From: Salinivibrio sp. ES.052
GTDB lineage: Bacteria; Pseudomonadota; Gammaproteobacteria; Enterobacterales; Vibrionaceae
Assembly (NCBI RefSeq): GCF_900141775.1
Contig: NZ_FSRI01000001.1
Location: 434,001-498,000 of the forward strand
Direction of reading: 5' to 3'
Length of the DNA stretch: 64,000 nt
Shown here one piece after another: positions 22,275-32,297 of the stretch. A program made the position numbers and the translations under genes. A model generated the notes under the pieces. That model was not told where the DNA came from, searched no databases, and saw only the letters and a program-made list of their open reading frames with translations. Each line of letters begins with the position of its first letter. The first letter of the stretch is position 1.

Positions 22275-24998
22275 ATGCCTGTCACTAATATTGCTGAACT
22301 CAACGCGATGGTTGAGCGTGTCAAAAAGGCACAAAAAGAATTTGCTACCTACTCACAGGAGCAAGTCGATAAAATCTTCCGTGCTGCATCGCTCGCTGCA
22401 AACAATGCGCGTATTCCTCTCGCTAAACAAGCCGTTGAAGAGTCAGGCATGGGTATCTTGGAAGACAAAGTCATCAAGAACCACTTCGCCTCTGAGTTTA
22501 TCTACAACAAATACAAAGACGACAAAACCTGTGGCATTCTGGAAGAGAATGACGAGTTCGGTACCATGACGATCGCTGAGCCTGTCGGCCTGATTTGCGG
22601 TATCGTTCCAACCACTAACCCAACGTCTACTGCGATTTTCAAATCACTGATTTCACTAAAAACCCGTAACGGCATTATCTTCTCGCCACACCCACGAGCG
22701 AAGAATTCAACCAATGATGCCGCGAAACTGGTACTTGACGCAGCGGTTGCTGCTGGCGCGCCAAAAGACATTGTCGGCTGGATTGATCAACCGTCAGTTG
22801 AGCTTTCTAACGCATTGATGAAGCACGACGACATTAACCTGATTCTAGCGACTGGTGGCCCAGGTATGGTGAAAGCCGCTTATTCGTCGGGTAAACCTGC
22901 GATTGGTGTCGGTGCAGGTAACGTGCCTGTCGTTATTGATGAAACGGCGGATATCAAACGTGCTGTCGCGTCTGTTCTGATGTCAAAAACCTTCGATAAC
23001 GGCGTGGTTTGTGCGTCCGAGCAAGCGGTTATCGTGATGGACGAAGTGTACGATGAAGTGAAAGAACGCTTCGCGTCTCACAAAGGCCATGTATTGAGCA
23101 AAGCAGACGCCGATAAAGTGCGTAAGGTGCTGCTCATTAACGGTAACCTCAACGCTGATATCGTGGGCCAAGCTGCGACCAAAATTGCAGAGATGGCCGG
23201 TGTTAGCGTGCCATCAGATACCAAGATCTTGATTGGTGAAGGTCTGGAAATCAGCATCGAAGAAGAGTTTGCTCACGAGAAACTCTCTCCAACTCTGGGC
23301 ATGTTCCGTGCCAAGAGCTTCGAGCACGCGGTCGACATGGCATGTAAGATGGTAGAAATGGGCGGTATCGGCCACACCTCTGGCTTGTATACCAACCAAG
23401 ACGTTAACCAAGATCGTATCAGATACTTCGGTGACCGTCTGAAAACGGCGCGTATTCTGGTGAACATTCCAACCACGCACGGTGGTATCGGTGACTTGTA
23501 CAACTTTAACGTTGCACCGTCGCTTACATTGGGCTGTGGCTCATGGGGTGGTAACTCTATTTCTGAGAACGTTGGGCCTAAACACCTAATGAACAAGAAA
23601 ACCGTAGCGAAGCGAGCTGAGAATATGCTGTGGCACAAACTACCAAAATCTATTTACTTCCGTCGCGGCAGTCTGCCCATTGCACTGGGTGACTTAGAAG
23701 ACAAAAAACGCGCCATAATCGTGACGGATCGTTTCTTGTTTAACAACGGTTATTCAGAGCAGATCGAATCAATGCTCAAGGCGCAAGGCATGGACGTGAC
23801 CACTTTCTTCGAAGTGGAAGCGGATCCAACGCTAAGCGTGGTACGTAAAGGTGCTGAAGCGATGAAGAGCTTCCAGCCTGACGTGATTATTGCTCTCGGT
23901 GGTGGTTCACCGATGGACGCAGCGAAAATCATGTGGGTCATGTATGAGCACCCAGAAACCGCCTTTGAAGAGCTGGCAATGCGCTTTATGGATATCCGTA
24001 AACGTATCTACAAATTCCCGAAAATGGGTAAAAAAGCAGAACTGGTTTGTGTGACAACCACATCAGGTACCGGTTCAGAAGTGACGCCGTTTGCGGTTGT
24101 GACTGACGACGAAACCGGTGCGAAATACCCACTGGCCGACTACGAGCTGACACCACAAATGGCGATTGTTGATGCCAACCTGGTGATGAACATGCCGAAG
24201 TCACTGACAGCCTTTGGTGGCTATGATGCGATTACGCACGCTTTGGAAGCGTATGTGTCGATCCTTTCTAACGAATATTCAGAAGGGCAAGCACTGCAAG
24301 CGCTCAAACTGCTGAAAGACTACCTGCCAGCGAGCTATGCACATGGTGCTAACGACCCAATTGCACGTGAGAAAGTGCACAATGGTGCGACAATTGCTGG
24401 TGTCGCGTTTGCTAACGCCTTCTTGGGTGTCTGTCACTCAATGGCGCACAAAATCGGTGCTGAGTTCCACTTGCCGCATGGTCTTGCGAACGCATTGCTG
24501 ATTTCAAACGTGGTTCGCTTCAACGCCAATGACAACCCAACCAAGCAAACTGCATTCTCGCAGTACGACCGCCCACAAGCACGTCGTCGCTATGCTGAGA
24601 TTGCAGATAACTTGGGTCTGGCTCAAGCGGGTGACCGCACGGCTCAGAAAATTGAGCGCTTGCTAACATGGCTTGAAGATATGAAGCTGAAGCTAGACAT
24701 CCCAACCTCTATCCAGGCGGCGGGTGTACCAGAAGCCGACTTCATGGCCAAACTGGATGAGCTTGCTGAAGAGGCGTTTGATGACCAATGTACGGGTGCT
24801 AACCCACGTTACCCACTTATCAAAGAGTTGAAAGATGTGCTGGTTGCGTCTTACTACGGGAAACCATACGTAGAATGTGAAACGTTTGAAGGCACCACGG
24901 TTATCAAGAAAAAAGATGACCGACCAGCCGCCGCGCCGACTAAAACGGCCAAAGCTGACGCGAAAGCTGAGAAAAAGGACCAAAAAGCAGACGCCTAA
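22275..24998 (+). CDS. adhE: Bifunctional acetaldehyde-CoA / alcohol dehydrogenase
   Basis: AdhE reduces acetyl-CoA to ethanol in two NADH-dependent steps during fermentation and forms spirosome filaments. The 907-residue product has an N-terminal aldehyde dehydrogenase half with the nucleophile Cys246 (N-G-V-V-C-A-S-E-Q), the same number as in E. coli. Its C-terminal iron alcohol dehydrogenase half has G-G-G-S-P-M-D-A-A-K and metal ligands in C-H-S-M-A-H-K and H-L-P-H-G. ATG 22275 is chosen because CAGGAG lies before it; an in-frame ATG at 22257 would sit ahead of that site. The last 30 residues are Ala/Lys/Asp-rich and disordered. Confidence 0.97.
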   Translation: MPVTNIAELNAMVERVKKAQKEFATYSQEQVDKIFRAASLAANNARIPLAKQAVEESGMGILEDKVIKNHFASEFIYNKYKDDKTCGILEENDEFGTMTIAEPVGLICGIVPTTNPTSTAIFKSLISLKTRNGIIFSPHPRAKNSTNDAAKLVLDAAVAAGAPKDIVGWIDQPSVELSNALMKHDDINLILATGGPGMVKAAYSSGKPAIGVGAGNVPVVIDETADIKRAVASVLMSKTFDNGVVCASEQAVIVMDEVYDEVKERFASHKGHVLSKADADKVRKVLLINGNLNADIVGQAATKIAEMAGVSVPSDTKILIGEGLEISIEEEFAHEKLSPTLGMFRAKSFEHAVDMACKMVEMGGIGHTSGLYTNQDVNQDRIRYFGDRLKTARILVNIPTTHGGIGDLYNFNVAPSLTLGCGSWGGNSISENVGPKHLMNKKTVAKRAENMLWHKLPKSIYFRRGSLPIALGDLEDKKRAIIVTDRFLFNNGYSEQIESMLKAQGMDVTTFFEVEADPTLSVVRKGAEAMKSFQPDVIIALGGGSPMDAAKIMWVMYEHPETAFEELAMRFMDIRKRIYKFPKMGKKAELVCVTTTSGTGSEVTPFAVVTDDETGAKYPLADYELTPQMAIVDANLVMNMPKSLTAFGGYDAITHALEAYVSILSNEYSEGQALQALKLLKDYLPASYAHGANDPIAREKVHNGATIAGVAFANAFLGVCHSMAHKIGAEFHLPHGLANALLISNVVRFNANDNPTKQTAFSQYDRPQARRRYAEIADNLGLAQAGDRTAQKIERLLTWLEDMKLKLDIPTSIQAAGVPEADFMAKLDELAEEAFDDQCTGANPRYPLIKELKDVLVASYYGKPYVECETFEGTTVIKKKDDRPAAAPTKTAKADAKAEKKDQKADA

Positions 24999-25023
24999 TC
25001 TCACTTAGGCAACCGCTTAACGA

Positions 25024-25050
25024 AAAAGACCCGCTCCGGCGGGTCTTTTT
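25024..25050 (+). terminator. Terminator after adhE
   Basis: AAAGACCCGC and GCGGGTCTTT pair around a four-base loop. T and A tails flank both sides, so it can act in both directions for adhE and the convergent SDR gene. Confidence 0.88.
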
Positions 25051-25070
25051 GTATTCTCTTCTTTACTTCT

Positions 25071-25718
25071 TTACCCACTCGCTTCCAACAACCGGCCGTT
25101 AAATGAGTCATTGGAGACAATATACTCCGCGTTACGGATTAACTCATCATCAAGCTCACCAGAGCCTCGGCGACGATGGCGCGGCACAATGCCTCCCACG
25201 CGAATTTTGAGCCCGGAAAGCTCTTTGGCCCAACGTTGGGTTAAACCGCCAATCATGGCATTGGCGACCGTATCTGGAGTGAGGTGGATACCAGCAATAT
25301 TGATAATCACGCCGGGTCGGCCACGTTGATGCATGCATTCAGCGGCATGTTGAACCACAAGGTAACTTTGGGATGTGGTATCGGTGATCGACTTAGGTAC
25401 ATCGCACCATGTGCCATTGTTAAATAAGCTGGGCAATATATCGCCTTGCCAGTGATTAATGAGTACATCAATCCCCCCAAAAAGTTGGGTGACTTGTGTG
25501 AATGCATCATGGATAGAAGCCGGTTGATTATTGGCTAAACAAACAGGTTGGACACGTCCTGCATAAGGGCGACATTGATCAGCGCTTAGACGGAGTGCTG
25601 GCCACTCGGTATCGAGTAATGCAACGTCTGCACCGAGTGAGCAAAAGTGCTCCGCCATTGCGCGTCCAGACGGAGAGCCGCCTCCGGTGATGACGACCAC
25701 TGCGTTATCGATCTTCAT
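25071..25718 (-). CDS. SDR-fold protein lacking the catalytic triad
   Basis: The 215-residue protein has a good SDR nucleotide-binding start (V-V-V-I-T-G-G-G-S-P-S-G-R-A, about 7-20) and the late I-R-V-G-G-I-V-P strand. The active site is missing: where the family has Ser after the I-N-I strand there is A-G-I (142-144), and where it has Y-x3-K there is D149-T-V-A-N153. It probably binds a dinucleotide without normal SDR chemistry, or serves a structural or sensing role. ATG 25718 has GAGGAA before it and is preferred to TTG 25724. It is convergent with adhE. Confidence 0.8.
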   Translation of the reverse strand: MKIDNAVVVITGGGSPSGRAMAEHFCSLGADVALLDTEWPALRLSADQCRPYAGRVQPVCLANNQPASIHDAFTQVTQLFGGIDVLINHWQGDILPSLFNNGTWCDVPKSITDTTSQSYLVVQHAAECMHQRGRPGVIINIAGIHLTPDTVANAMIGGLTQRWAKELSGLKIRVGGIVPRHRRRGSGELDDELIRNAEYIVSNDSFNGRLLEASG

Positions 25719-25976
25719 GGTCAATTCCTCACTATTATCAACCTTTTAACTAAGTCATGGTGACCTTGATTGCCCAAGAGTCCACGTAAAAATGACAGCT
25801 TACACACACCTTATTCAAGCGTGGGAGAATAATACTGGACCATAATTACGTGGACTGCGAAAAAAAGGCTCAAAACGTCAGGCAGTATGGCAAAAAGATT
25901 ATCGGGAATTTACAGAGGATCACAGTTTGGCAAAGGATCAGCGAATGTCATCAAGATCAACTTGCGATCTTACTCA

Positions 25977-26489
25977 CTATGCACTTACACGCATTTTGTC
26001 GAAGCAATGAGAAGTGGTGAGTTTTTCATACAAGGTCGCAGGATTAAATGCTGGGCGGGTTGGATCTGGATGCGCTAAATGGCGACGTTCGTGACCCGAT
26101 AAATTGTGATAAACCGCTTCGTCAAAGCCATGAGTCCCTTGTGGAGGGTAATGCATCGCTGCAGGGGCAAGTTGAAAGCGTAGATTGGCACTGGCAATAC
26201 CGCCACGATGAAAGGCATCGGCTTGGGCACCGGCACGGAGATAGTCTTCTTCATTGCTGGCAGCCAGCGGTTGTGGCGCCGCTAACTGGAACTGCTGACG
26301 CAAGACCTGATCGTTGCTGATCGGGTTATTGGTTAGTGTCAGCGGCGTTGATTCATTCGCATCACCGGAGAGCAAGGCCACCATCAGGGCAAAGTCGGAA
26401 CGACGCCCTTGCACCACCGCATGGTTTAGGTTATCCCCAAACTGGACGTCGCTAATGAGCTGTGCTTTGTCGATGGTATGGATGGTCAC
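25977..26489 (-). CDS. Hypothetical protein beside the ATP-grasp/protease triad
   Basis: I do not recognise this 170-residue protein. It is hydrophilic with no signal peptide or membrane helix. Segments with regular amphipathic character are V-Q-F-G-D-N-L-N-H-A-V-V-Q-G and D-F-A-L-M-V-A-L-L-S-G-D. The C-terminal half is rich in His and Pro (H-Y-P-P-Q-G-T-H-G-F, then S-G-H-E-R-R-H-L-A-H-P). The start is GTG with AGGG upstream. It follows the triad on the same strand after about 80 bases and may be its last member. Composition matches the neighbours, and the length without a stop favours a real gene. Confidence 0.6.
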   Translation of the reverse strand: MTIHTIDKAQLISDVQFGDNLNHAVVQGRRSDFALMVALLSGDANESTPLTLTNNPISNDQVLRQQFQLAAPQPLAASNEEDYLRAGAQADAFHRGGIASANLRFQLAPAAMHYPPQGTHGFDEAVYHNLSGHERRHLAHPDPTRPAFNPATLYEKLTTSHCFDKMRVSA

Positions 26490-26569
26490 TGCGGTTACCC
26501 TAATAATGACGTGGATAATGGTCGTGTTTAATAGGGTATCGGCAGTGTACGATAAACTTTAGCGCTTTT

Positions 26570-27577
26570 TTATCCTGCTTGCGCGAGTCGAGGCTGTAAT
26601 GGTTGCGTGCTTTGTCCGGCAAAATGTTGGATAGAAAAGGCCACTCGATCTTCTGGCAAGGGAGGATAGCGTCTTGGCGGTAATGCCTCAATCAGTCGTA
26701 ACCTTGGCAGTAAACCACAACCGTTGGCTATTTGAATGGCCAAGCCAGGTCGTGCGTTTAGCTCTAGCACCATCGGCCCTTTCTCTTTATCCAGCACCAT
26801 ATCCGTGCCCATATATCCCAAGTCTGTCATTTCCCAGGCGCTGGCTGCCAGCGTGAGCAGTTGCTGCCAGTGGGGCACCTTAAGGGTATAAAGATCTTGA
26901 TGGGTATCCGGATGGTGAGTGATAGGGCGGTTAAACTGCACCGCTTTTAATGCCTTTCCCGTGGCAATATCCAAGCCGACACCCACGGCACCTTGGTGTA
27001 AGTTGGCTTTGCCATCGGACGCTGATGTTGACAGCCGCATCATTGCCATCACGGGGTAGCCTTGAAACACGATCACACGAATATCAGGCACGCCCTCATA
27101 GCTAAAGCCGCTAAAACTATCATCAAAGGCGATTAAGTTTTCTACCACGGCGACATCGGCTTTGCCGCCGAGAGAGAACAAGCCCGCTAAGGTGTTGGTA
27201 ATGTGGCGCTCAACATCGTTATGGCTCACTGTCTTTCCCGAGGCTTTGGTATAGGCACCTTGGTGGTTTTGTGTGACGACCAAAATGCCTTTACCGCCAG
27301 ATCCTTGCGCCGGTTTAATCACAAAGCCGGGCCAGTGAGCCACCATCGCATGAATACGTTTTACATCTGCTTGACTATCGATCACGCCAATCAGATCAGG
27401 CACCGTTGCACCGGCTTGTTGGGCAATGAGTTTAGTTTGTAGTTTATCGTCAACCAATGGGTACAAACGTCGATCATTGTAGCGGCCAATATAACGAATA
27501 TTGCGCTGATTCATACCCATAATGCCTGCTTGGTTTAAACGGAAAGGCGAGGCCAACTTATCGAGGAGTGCGCGCAT
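26570..27577 (-). CDS. RimK-like ATP-grasp ligase of the transglutaminase/7TM triad
   Basis: The 335-residue ATP-grasp protein belongs to the family annotated as alpha-L-glutamate ligase-like. It shows F-V-I-K-P-A-Q-G-S-G-G-K-G-I-L-V-V (ATP-binding loop, about 90-106) and the metal-binding end G-P-M-V-L-E-L-N-A-R-P-G-L. It likely forms an amide or peptide bond on an unknown acceptor. ATG 27577 follows GGAGG at five bases; the frame overlaps the upstream gene. These three genes travel together in many gammaproteobacteria, implying one pathway, possibly tail addition and removal on a peptide. Confidence 0.85.
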   Translation of the reverse strand: MRALLDKLASPFRLNQAGIMGMNQRNIRYIGRYNDRRLYPLVDDKLQTKLIAQQAGATVPDLIGVIDSQADVKRIHAMVAHWPGFVIKPAQGSGGKGILVVTQNHQGAYTKASGKTVSHNDVERHITNTLAGLFSLGGKADVAVVENLIAFDDSFSGFSYEGVPDIRVIVFQGYPVMAMMRLSTSASDGKANLHQGAVGVGLDIATGKALKAVQFNRPITHHPDTHQDLYTLKVPHWQQLLTLAASAWEMTDLGYMGTDMVLDKEKGPMVLELNARPGLAIQIANGCGLLPRLRLIEALPPRRYPPLPEDRVAFSIQHFAGQSTQPLQPRLAQAG

Positions 27578-29123
27578 CATCACCTCCAGTATTAGGGGCT
27601 AAACCAAGTGGCTTGTCATTATTCGCCAATGGGCGGAAACGCTTGAGTTCAGACAAGCGATAGCCAGTGTAATTACCCAACAGCAAGATCAGTGCGAGGA
27701 TAACCAGTTGCAAACCAATAAAGTTAAATGTGAGATGACGAATCAAGTCATTGGTCATGGCTAAGTACACGAGCACCGCCGTTAGCAAGGAACCACCGCC
27801 TTGGAGCACCACTTCTTTAGCGCCTTCCTCTTCCCACAAAATTGACATCCTCTCGATCGTCCATGACAGGATAATCATCGGGAAGAAGGTGATGGTTAGC
27901 CCTTCCATTAAACCAATATGAAACGCAATCACGCTAAATACCGAAATAATCAGTATGACCGTGATGATGACTGCGGAAATTCGAGCGACCAGTAACAAGT
28001 TGAGCCGGGATAAATAGCTACGTATTACTAACCCTGTGCCAACAATCAACACAAAGCCGACAATCCCCGTGAGCAGTTGGGTTTGCACAAAGGCCACTGC
28101 AATTAATACCGGCATAAAGGTGCCAGAGGTTTTTAACCCCACAATAATTCTGAGAAACACCACAATTAAGGCGCCAATTGGCACCAGCATGATGGTTTTG
28201 AACATCGCCTGCTCTTCTATCGGCAAGCTATGAATAGAAAAATTGAGCAAATCGTCAGCCGACACCTTGGCGGATGTCGCCTGCTGCGGGCTAATATCTT
28301 GTGAAATAATTGAAAAATGGACTTGGCTATGCTCGCCTCCCATCACTTCAAGCAACGGCCCGCCATGCTGGTTCCACAATAAAACGTCGTCGTGATGACC
28401 ATTTTGTCCGGTGGTCAAATCAAACAAGTGCCAACGGGTGTCTTGCCAGACTTGAAGCATCGGAGAAATTGTTTGTCGGCGCCGGCCATCTTCAAGGTCG
28501 AGCCCACCGACAACCCGCGCGTGGATCCCTTCCAGGGATAACGTTTTTTGTAATGCGTCGGGTTTATCCAACGTATTTAATAATAAGGCGGCATTTTGAC
28601 TATCAGGGCTATTAAATTGCTTGATGAGTTCACGGGTTAAAGTGATATTGTCAGCAGAGCGTGAGCGAGCCTGATCGAGTAACGCTAATGCAGCACTCTT
28701 TCCTGCATTATCCATGACTGGTGGCGCGATGATTTCCTCTTCTGGCGGCGTCATCGTGTAGCGTGCACTGTCATCGACCAGCATTTGATTTTTAAAATAC
28801 AGGGTTTGTTCACCGCTGGCTGTGCGCGCAGACCACTGAGCTTGGCGGCCATGTTCGGTATCCAATAATGAAAAGCCATAGCCAGCAGACGAGGTGCTTT
28901 CATCGATCAATGTGAGGCCTAGTTGGCTATCTGGTGCGGCAAGGCTGACTTTTACTGGGCCATCATCGGCATCAAAGTTGATTCTTGCCTCAATTTGCCA
29001 GACTTGGCGTGTTTCATCGGCGAGCCAAGGCACACCATAAACAACGTGGCGATAAGCACTGAGCGCGATACCCGCTAAAACTAAAAAGCCGATGAGAAAG
29101 TAAAAAGGAACACGTGAAACCAT
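27558..29123 (-). CDS. Inactive transglutaminase-like (UUP1) protein with 7TM C-terminus
   Basis: The 521-residue membrane protein has one N-terminal helix (about 5-25) and a periplasmic segment of about 270 residues with a transglutaminase-like domain lacking the catalytic Cys. Seven hydrophobic helices follow from about residue 305 to 500 (for example I-M-L-V-P-I-G-A-L-I-V-V-F-L). This is the UUP1 plus 7TM pair of PF14400/PF14402. It lies between the retropepsin-like lipoprotein and the ATP-grasp gene, overlapping the latter by 20 bases. It probably couples a periplasmic binding event to the cytoplasmic ligase; that is inference. Confidence 0.88.
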   Translation of the reverse strand: MVSRVPFYFLIGFLVLAGIALSAYRHVVYGVPWLADETRQVWQIEARINFDADDGPVKVSLAAPDSQLGLTLIDESTSSAGYGFSLLDTEHGRQAQWSARTASGEQTLYFKNQMLVDDSARYTMTPPEEEIIAPPVMDNAGKSAALALLDQARSRSADNITLTRELIKQFNSPDSQNAALLLNTLDKPDALQKTLSLEGIHARVVGGLDLEDGRRRQTISPMLQVWQDTRWHLFDLTTGQNGHHDDVLLWNQHGGPLLEVMGGEHSQVHFSIISQDISPQQATSAKVSADDLLNFSIHSLPIEEQAMFKTIMLVPIGALIVVFLRIIVGLKTSGTFMPVLIAVAFVQTQLLTGIVGFVLIVGTGLVIRSYLSRLNLLLVARISAVIITVILIISVFSVIAFHIGLMEGLTITFFPMIILSWTIERMSILWEEEGAKEVVLQGGGSLLTAVLVYLAMTNDLIRHLTFNFIGLQLVILALILLLGNYTGYRLSELKRFRPLANNDKPLGLAPNTGGDDARTPR

Positions 29124-29132
29124 GAGGCTTAC

Positions 29133-29921
29133 CTACTTTTGATGGGTGTCGTCATCGCTAGGGGTCGATGGCGTGTCCGGCTGATATTGAGGGTGAATAT
29201 GTTCTTTACTGACATCGATGACAGCTAGGTCTTTGAAAAACTCGCGGCCTAGCAGTACGGGGTATTCCATATTGGTCCGGTCTGCGAGGGTAAACTCGGT
29301 TTTCTCGTGAATATTGCCTACCCGGATCCACGCTTCAACCACAGGGCGGCGATCGGTGGTATCACTAGAGGATTGACGTATCCGAACCCAGCGTTTTACT
29401 GGCATTTCCATAAACACAGGTTGGTCACTGTTTTCGCTATGATTGACGTTGAACTTGACCCAGGTATCACCATCGCGCTCAAATTCTTGAATATCGACTG
29501 CGTTGAGCGATGACGTTTCTGCACCCGTATCGACACGAGACTGGAATGTATTCTCTACGGCATCAAACCAGACCCATTCACGTCCACCTAGAACGACTTT
29601 GTCGTTGTTGACCGGGACTCGGACCACTTTTTCTTTCACTTTAACGTCTGGTTTTTTGTTCGCGAGGTTGGCATATAGCTTGGCTTGTATGCGTTGTACC
29701 ACGGTAAGCTGGCTTTCCATCGCGGTGACTTGTTGGCTCAATTGTGTCAAAGCGGCATCATGCTGGGTGAAGGTGTTCGTCAGGCGTTGTTGCTGTTGCT
29801 GGCTTTGTGCGGCAACGGTATCCATTTTATTGAGCGTTTCTTGGTGCTGGTGTTGCGAGGTAAGCGTACAACCAGACACTGTGAGTAAAAGTGCACTGAT
29901 CAGTGAGCAACGAAAAAGCAT
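29133..29921 (-). CDS. Retropepsin-like (RimB / ATP-dependent zinc protease family) lipoprotein
   Basis: The 262-residue precursor has a lipoprotein signal ending L-T-V-S-G-C18. A coiled-coil-prone Gln-rich stretch follows (about 25-75), then the protease domain with D-T-G-A-E-T-S-S, the aspartic protease active-site motif. The C-terminal part holds Y-P-V-L-L-G-R-E-F-F, also seen in retropepsins. The historical name ATP-dependent zinc protease comes from its neighbours; the fold is aspartic. ATG 29921 is chosen over the GTG at 29933 because it gives a compact signal peptide and GGAG lies upstream. It is the first gene of the triad. Confidence 0.87.
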   Translation of the reverse strand: MLFRCSLISALLLTVSGCTLTSQHQHQETLNKMDTVAAQSQQQQQRLTNTFTQHDAALTQLSQQVTAMESQLTVVQRIQAKLYANLANKKPDVKVKEKVVRVPVNNDKVVLGGREWVWFDAVENTFQSRVDTGAETSSLNAVDIQEFERDGDTWVKFNVNHSENSDQPVFMEMPVKRWVRIRQSSSDTTDRRPVVEAWIRVGNIHEKTEFTLADRTNMEYPVLLGREFFKDLAVIDVSKEHIHPQYQPDTPSTPSDDDTHQK

Positions 29922-29933
29922 CTGAGTCTCCAC

Positions 29934-30303
29934 TGCATAAGAAGAATTGCGGCTAGCCCTATCGCCTCAGAAGGTGGACTGGAGGCGATCTCGAGCGCAA
30001 ATTCTAAAGCAACCGACAAAGATAGGTAGGGGGTTTCTGTCAAATGTTAGTCAGAATTGGCTAAACGTTGATTTTATCGGCGGTGCTGGCGGAAAAACCG
30101 TGACAAGACAAAGACACGAGGTATTGAGGTGGATGCGAAGACTGATAAAACGGACGTGGGCAGCGAGGTCAACGTCAGGATAGGGTGTGCCCCAGGTCAA
30201 CCTGAGGCATTCGATTATACGAATGAGATAGGTGTGAATGTTTGCTCACCTTAACTTACGACTGAACATGGGTGAGCTCGACCAACCATTCTCCTCCCGT
30301 TGT
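29934..30303. other. Intergenic region between the triad and cmoB
   Basis: These 370 bases hold no credible gene. They lie upstream of the retropepsin-like gene and downstream of cmoB on the same strand, so they should contain the triad's promoter. I see no clear promoter boxes or strong hairpin. Confidence 0.5.
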
Positions 30304-31275
30304 TTAATCGGGATTACGGGCGACCAAAATGGCGCGTTTTGGCGCTGGATACCCTTCGATGGTTTGCGTCGGATCATCTGGGTTCAGATACTCTGGCAAC
30401 GAATTATGTGTCATCCACGCGGTGCTGCGCTGCTCATCGGTGGTGGTGATACACTCATCGACAATACGGACATCGACAAAGCCGACTTTTTCCAGCCACA
30501 CTTTTAGCGCCCGAGCAGATGGGAAAAAGTAGACATTGCGCATTTGTGCATAACGGTCGGAGGGGACTAATACCGCGTTTTCATCGCCGTCAATCACCAG
30601 GGTTTCCAGTACTAACTCACCATCTTTACCCAACTGGTCTTTAAGCTGAATCAGATGATCGAGCGGCGAGCGACGGTGGTAGAGCACCCCCATGCTAAAC
30701 ACGGTATCAAAGGCACGTAGGGCTGGGAGTTTCTCGATCCCCAGTGGCAGTAGGTGCGCACGCTGGTCATTACCCATTAAGCGACGAATCGCATCAAATT
30801 GCATCAAAAACAGCTCGGAAGGATCAATACCCACCGTTAGCGCCGCTCCTTCACCCAACATCCGCCACATGTGATAGCCGTTGCCGCAGCCGACATCAAG
30901 TATATAGCGACCCTTCAGCGGCGAGATATGTGGGAGCACCCGATCCCACTTCCAATCCGAGCGCCATTCGGTGTCTATATCCATACCGTGAACCTGGTAA
31001 GGCCCTTTGCGCCATGGGTGAAAGCTACGCAGCAGATTTTCTAATTTTTTACGCTCACCGGCAGGCAAACTGGTGGCATCGCCAATCTGGACCCGATCTT
31101 TTAGCTCCACATGCTCTGGCGCATCGGTCGGGATTTTATTCAGCACTTTTATCCACTTGGGCATATCGCCATGGGGCTGGGTTTGCCATTCTGCCAATTG
31201 GGCTGGCAACACTTCCAACCAGTGAGACAGACGGTTTTTGGCGATCAGCTGATAAAAATCGGAAAAATCAAACAT
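30304..31275 (-). CDS. cmoB: tRNA U34 carboxymethyltransferase
   Basis: CmoB transfers the carboxymethyl group from carboxy-SAM to 5-hydroxyuridine at tRNA position 34. The 323-residue product has the methyltransferase motif [14 protein letters not shown] near residue 120 and K-G-P-Y-Q-V-H-G just before it. ATG 31275 (M-F-D-F-S-D-F-Y) is chosen because it aligns with E. coli CmoB; the longer frame adds 13 unrelated residues. It lies after cmoA, whose product makes its co-substrate. Confidence 0.95.
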   Translation of the reverse strand: MFDFSDFYQLIAKNRLSHWLEVLPAQLAEWQTQPHGDMPKWIKVLNKIPTDAPEHVELKDRVQIGDATSLPAGERKKLENLLRSFHPWRKGPYQVHGMDIDTEWRSDWKWDRVLPHISPLKGRYILDVGCGNGYHMWRMLGEGAALTVGIDPSELFLMQFDAIRRLMGNDQRAHLLPLGIEKLPALRAFDTVFSMGVLYHRRSPLDHLIQLKDQLGKDGELVLETLVIDGDENAVLVPSDRYAQMRNVYFFPSARALKVWLEKVGFVDVRIVDECITTTDEQRSTAWMTHNSLPEYLNPDDPTQTIEGYPAPKRAILVARNPD

Positions 31276-31421
31276 CAGATTACTCGTATTGTATGGCGCG
31301 TTTAGCTTAATCAAAGGGTTGACTGAATCAATGGTGTCACTGGTGCAATGGCTACCGAGAACAATGACGTAAAGGGATCAATAAGCTTTACGTCATCAAT
31401 AGCGTTCCGTCATCGCTCATC

Positions 31422-32165
<744 letters not shown>

Positions 32166-32297
32166 TCAGCCTCAAGTCACAGGTTGTTATTGGTCAACGT
32201 CAGGCGTTATACCAGCAAACTGTGTTGCAAAAGCGGCGTATTGTAGTGAATTTTTCAACGCCTGTCTGCACAGCGTTCGCCGTAGGATCCAAGTGGA

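Noticed and set aside
25887-26078. 63-codon plus-strand frame overlapping the 170-residue minus-strand gene
   Set aside because: No family feature is visible and it overlaps the opposite-strand gene; I see no evidence for a product.
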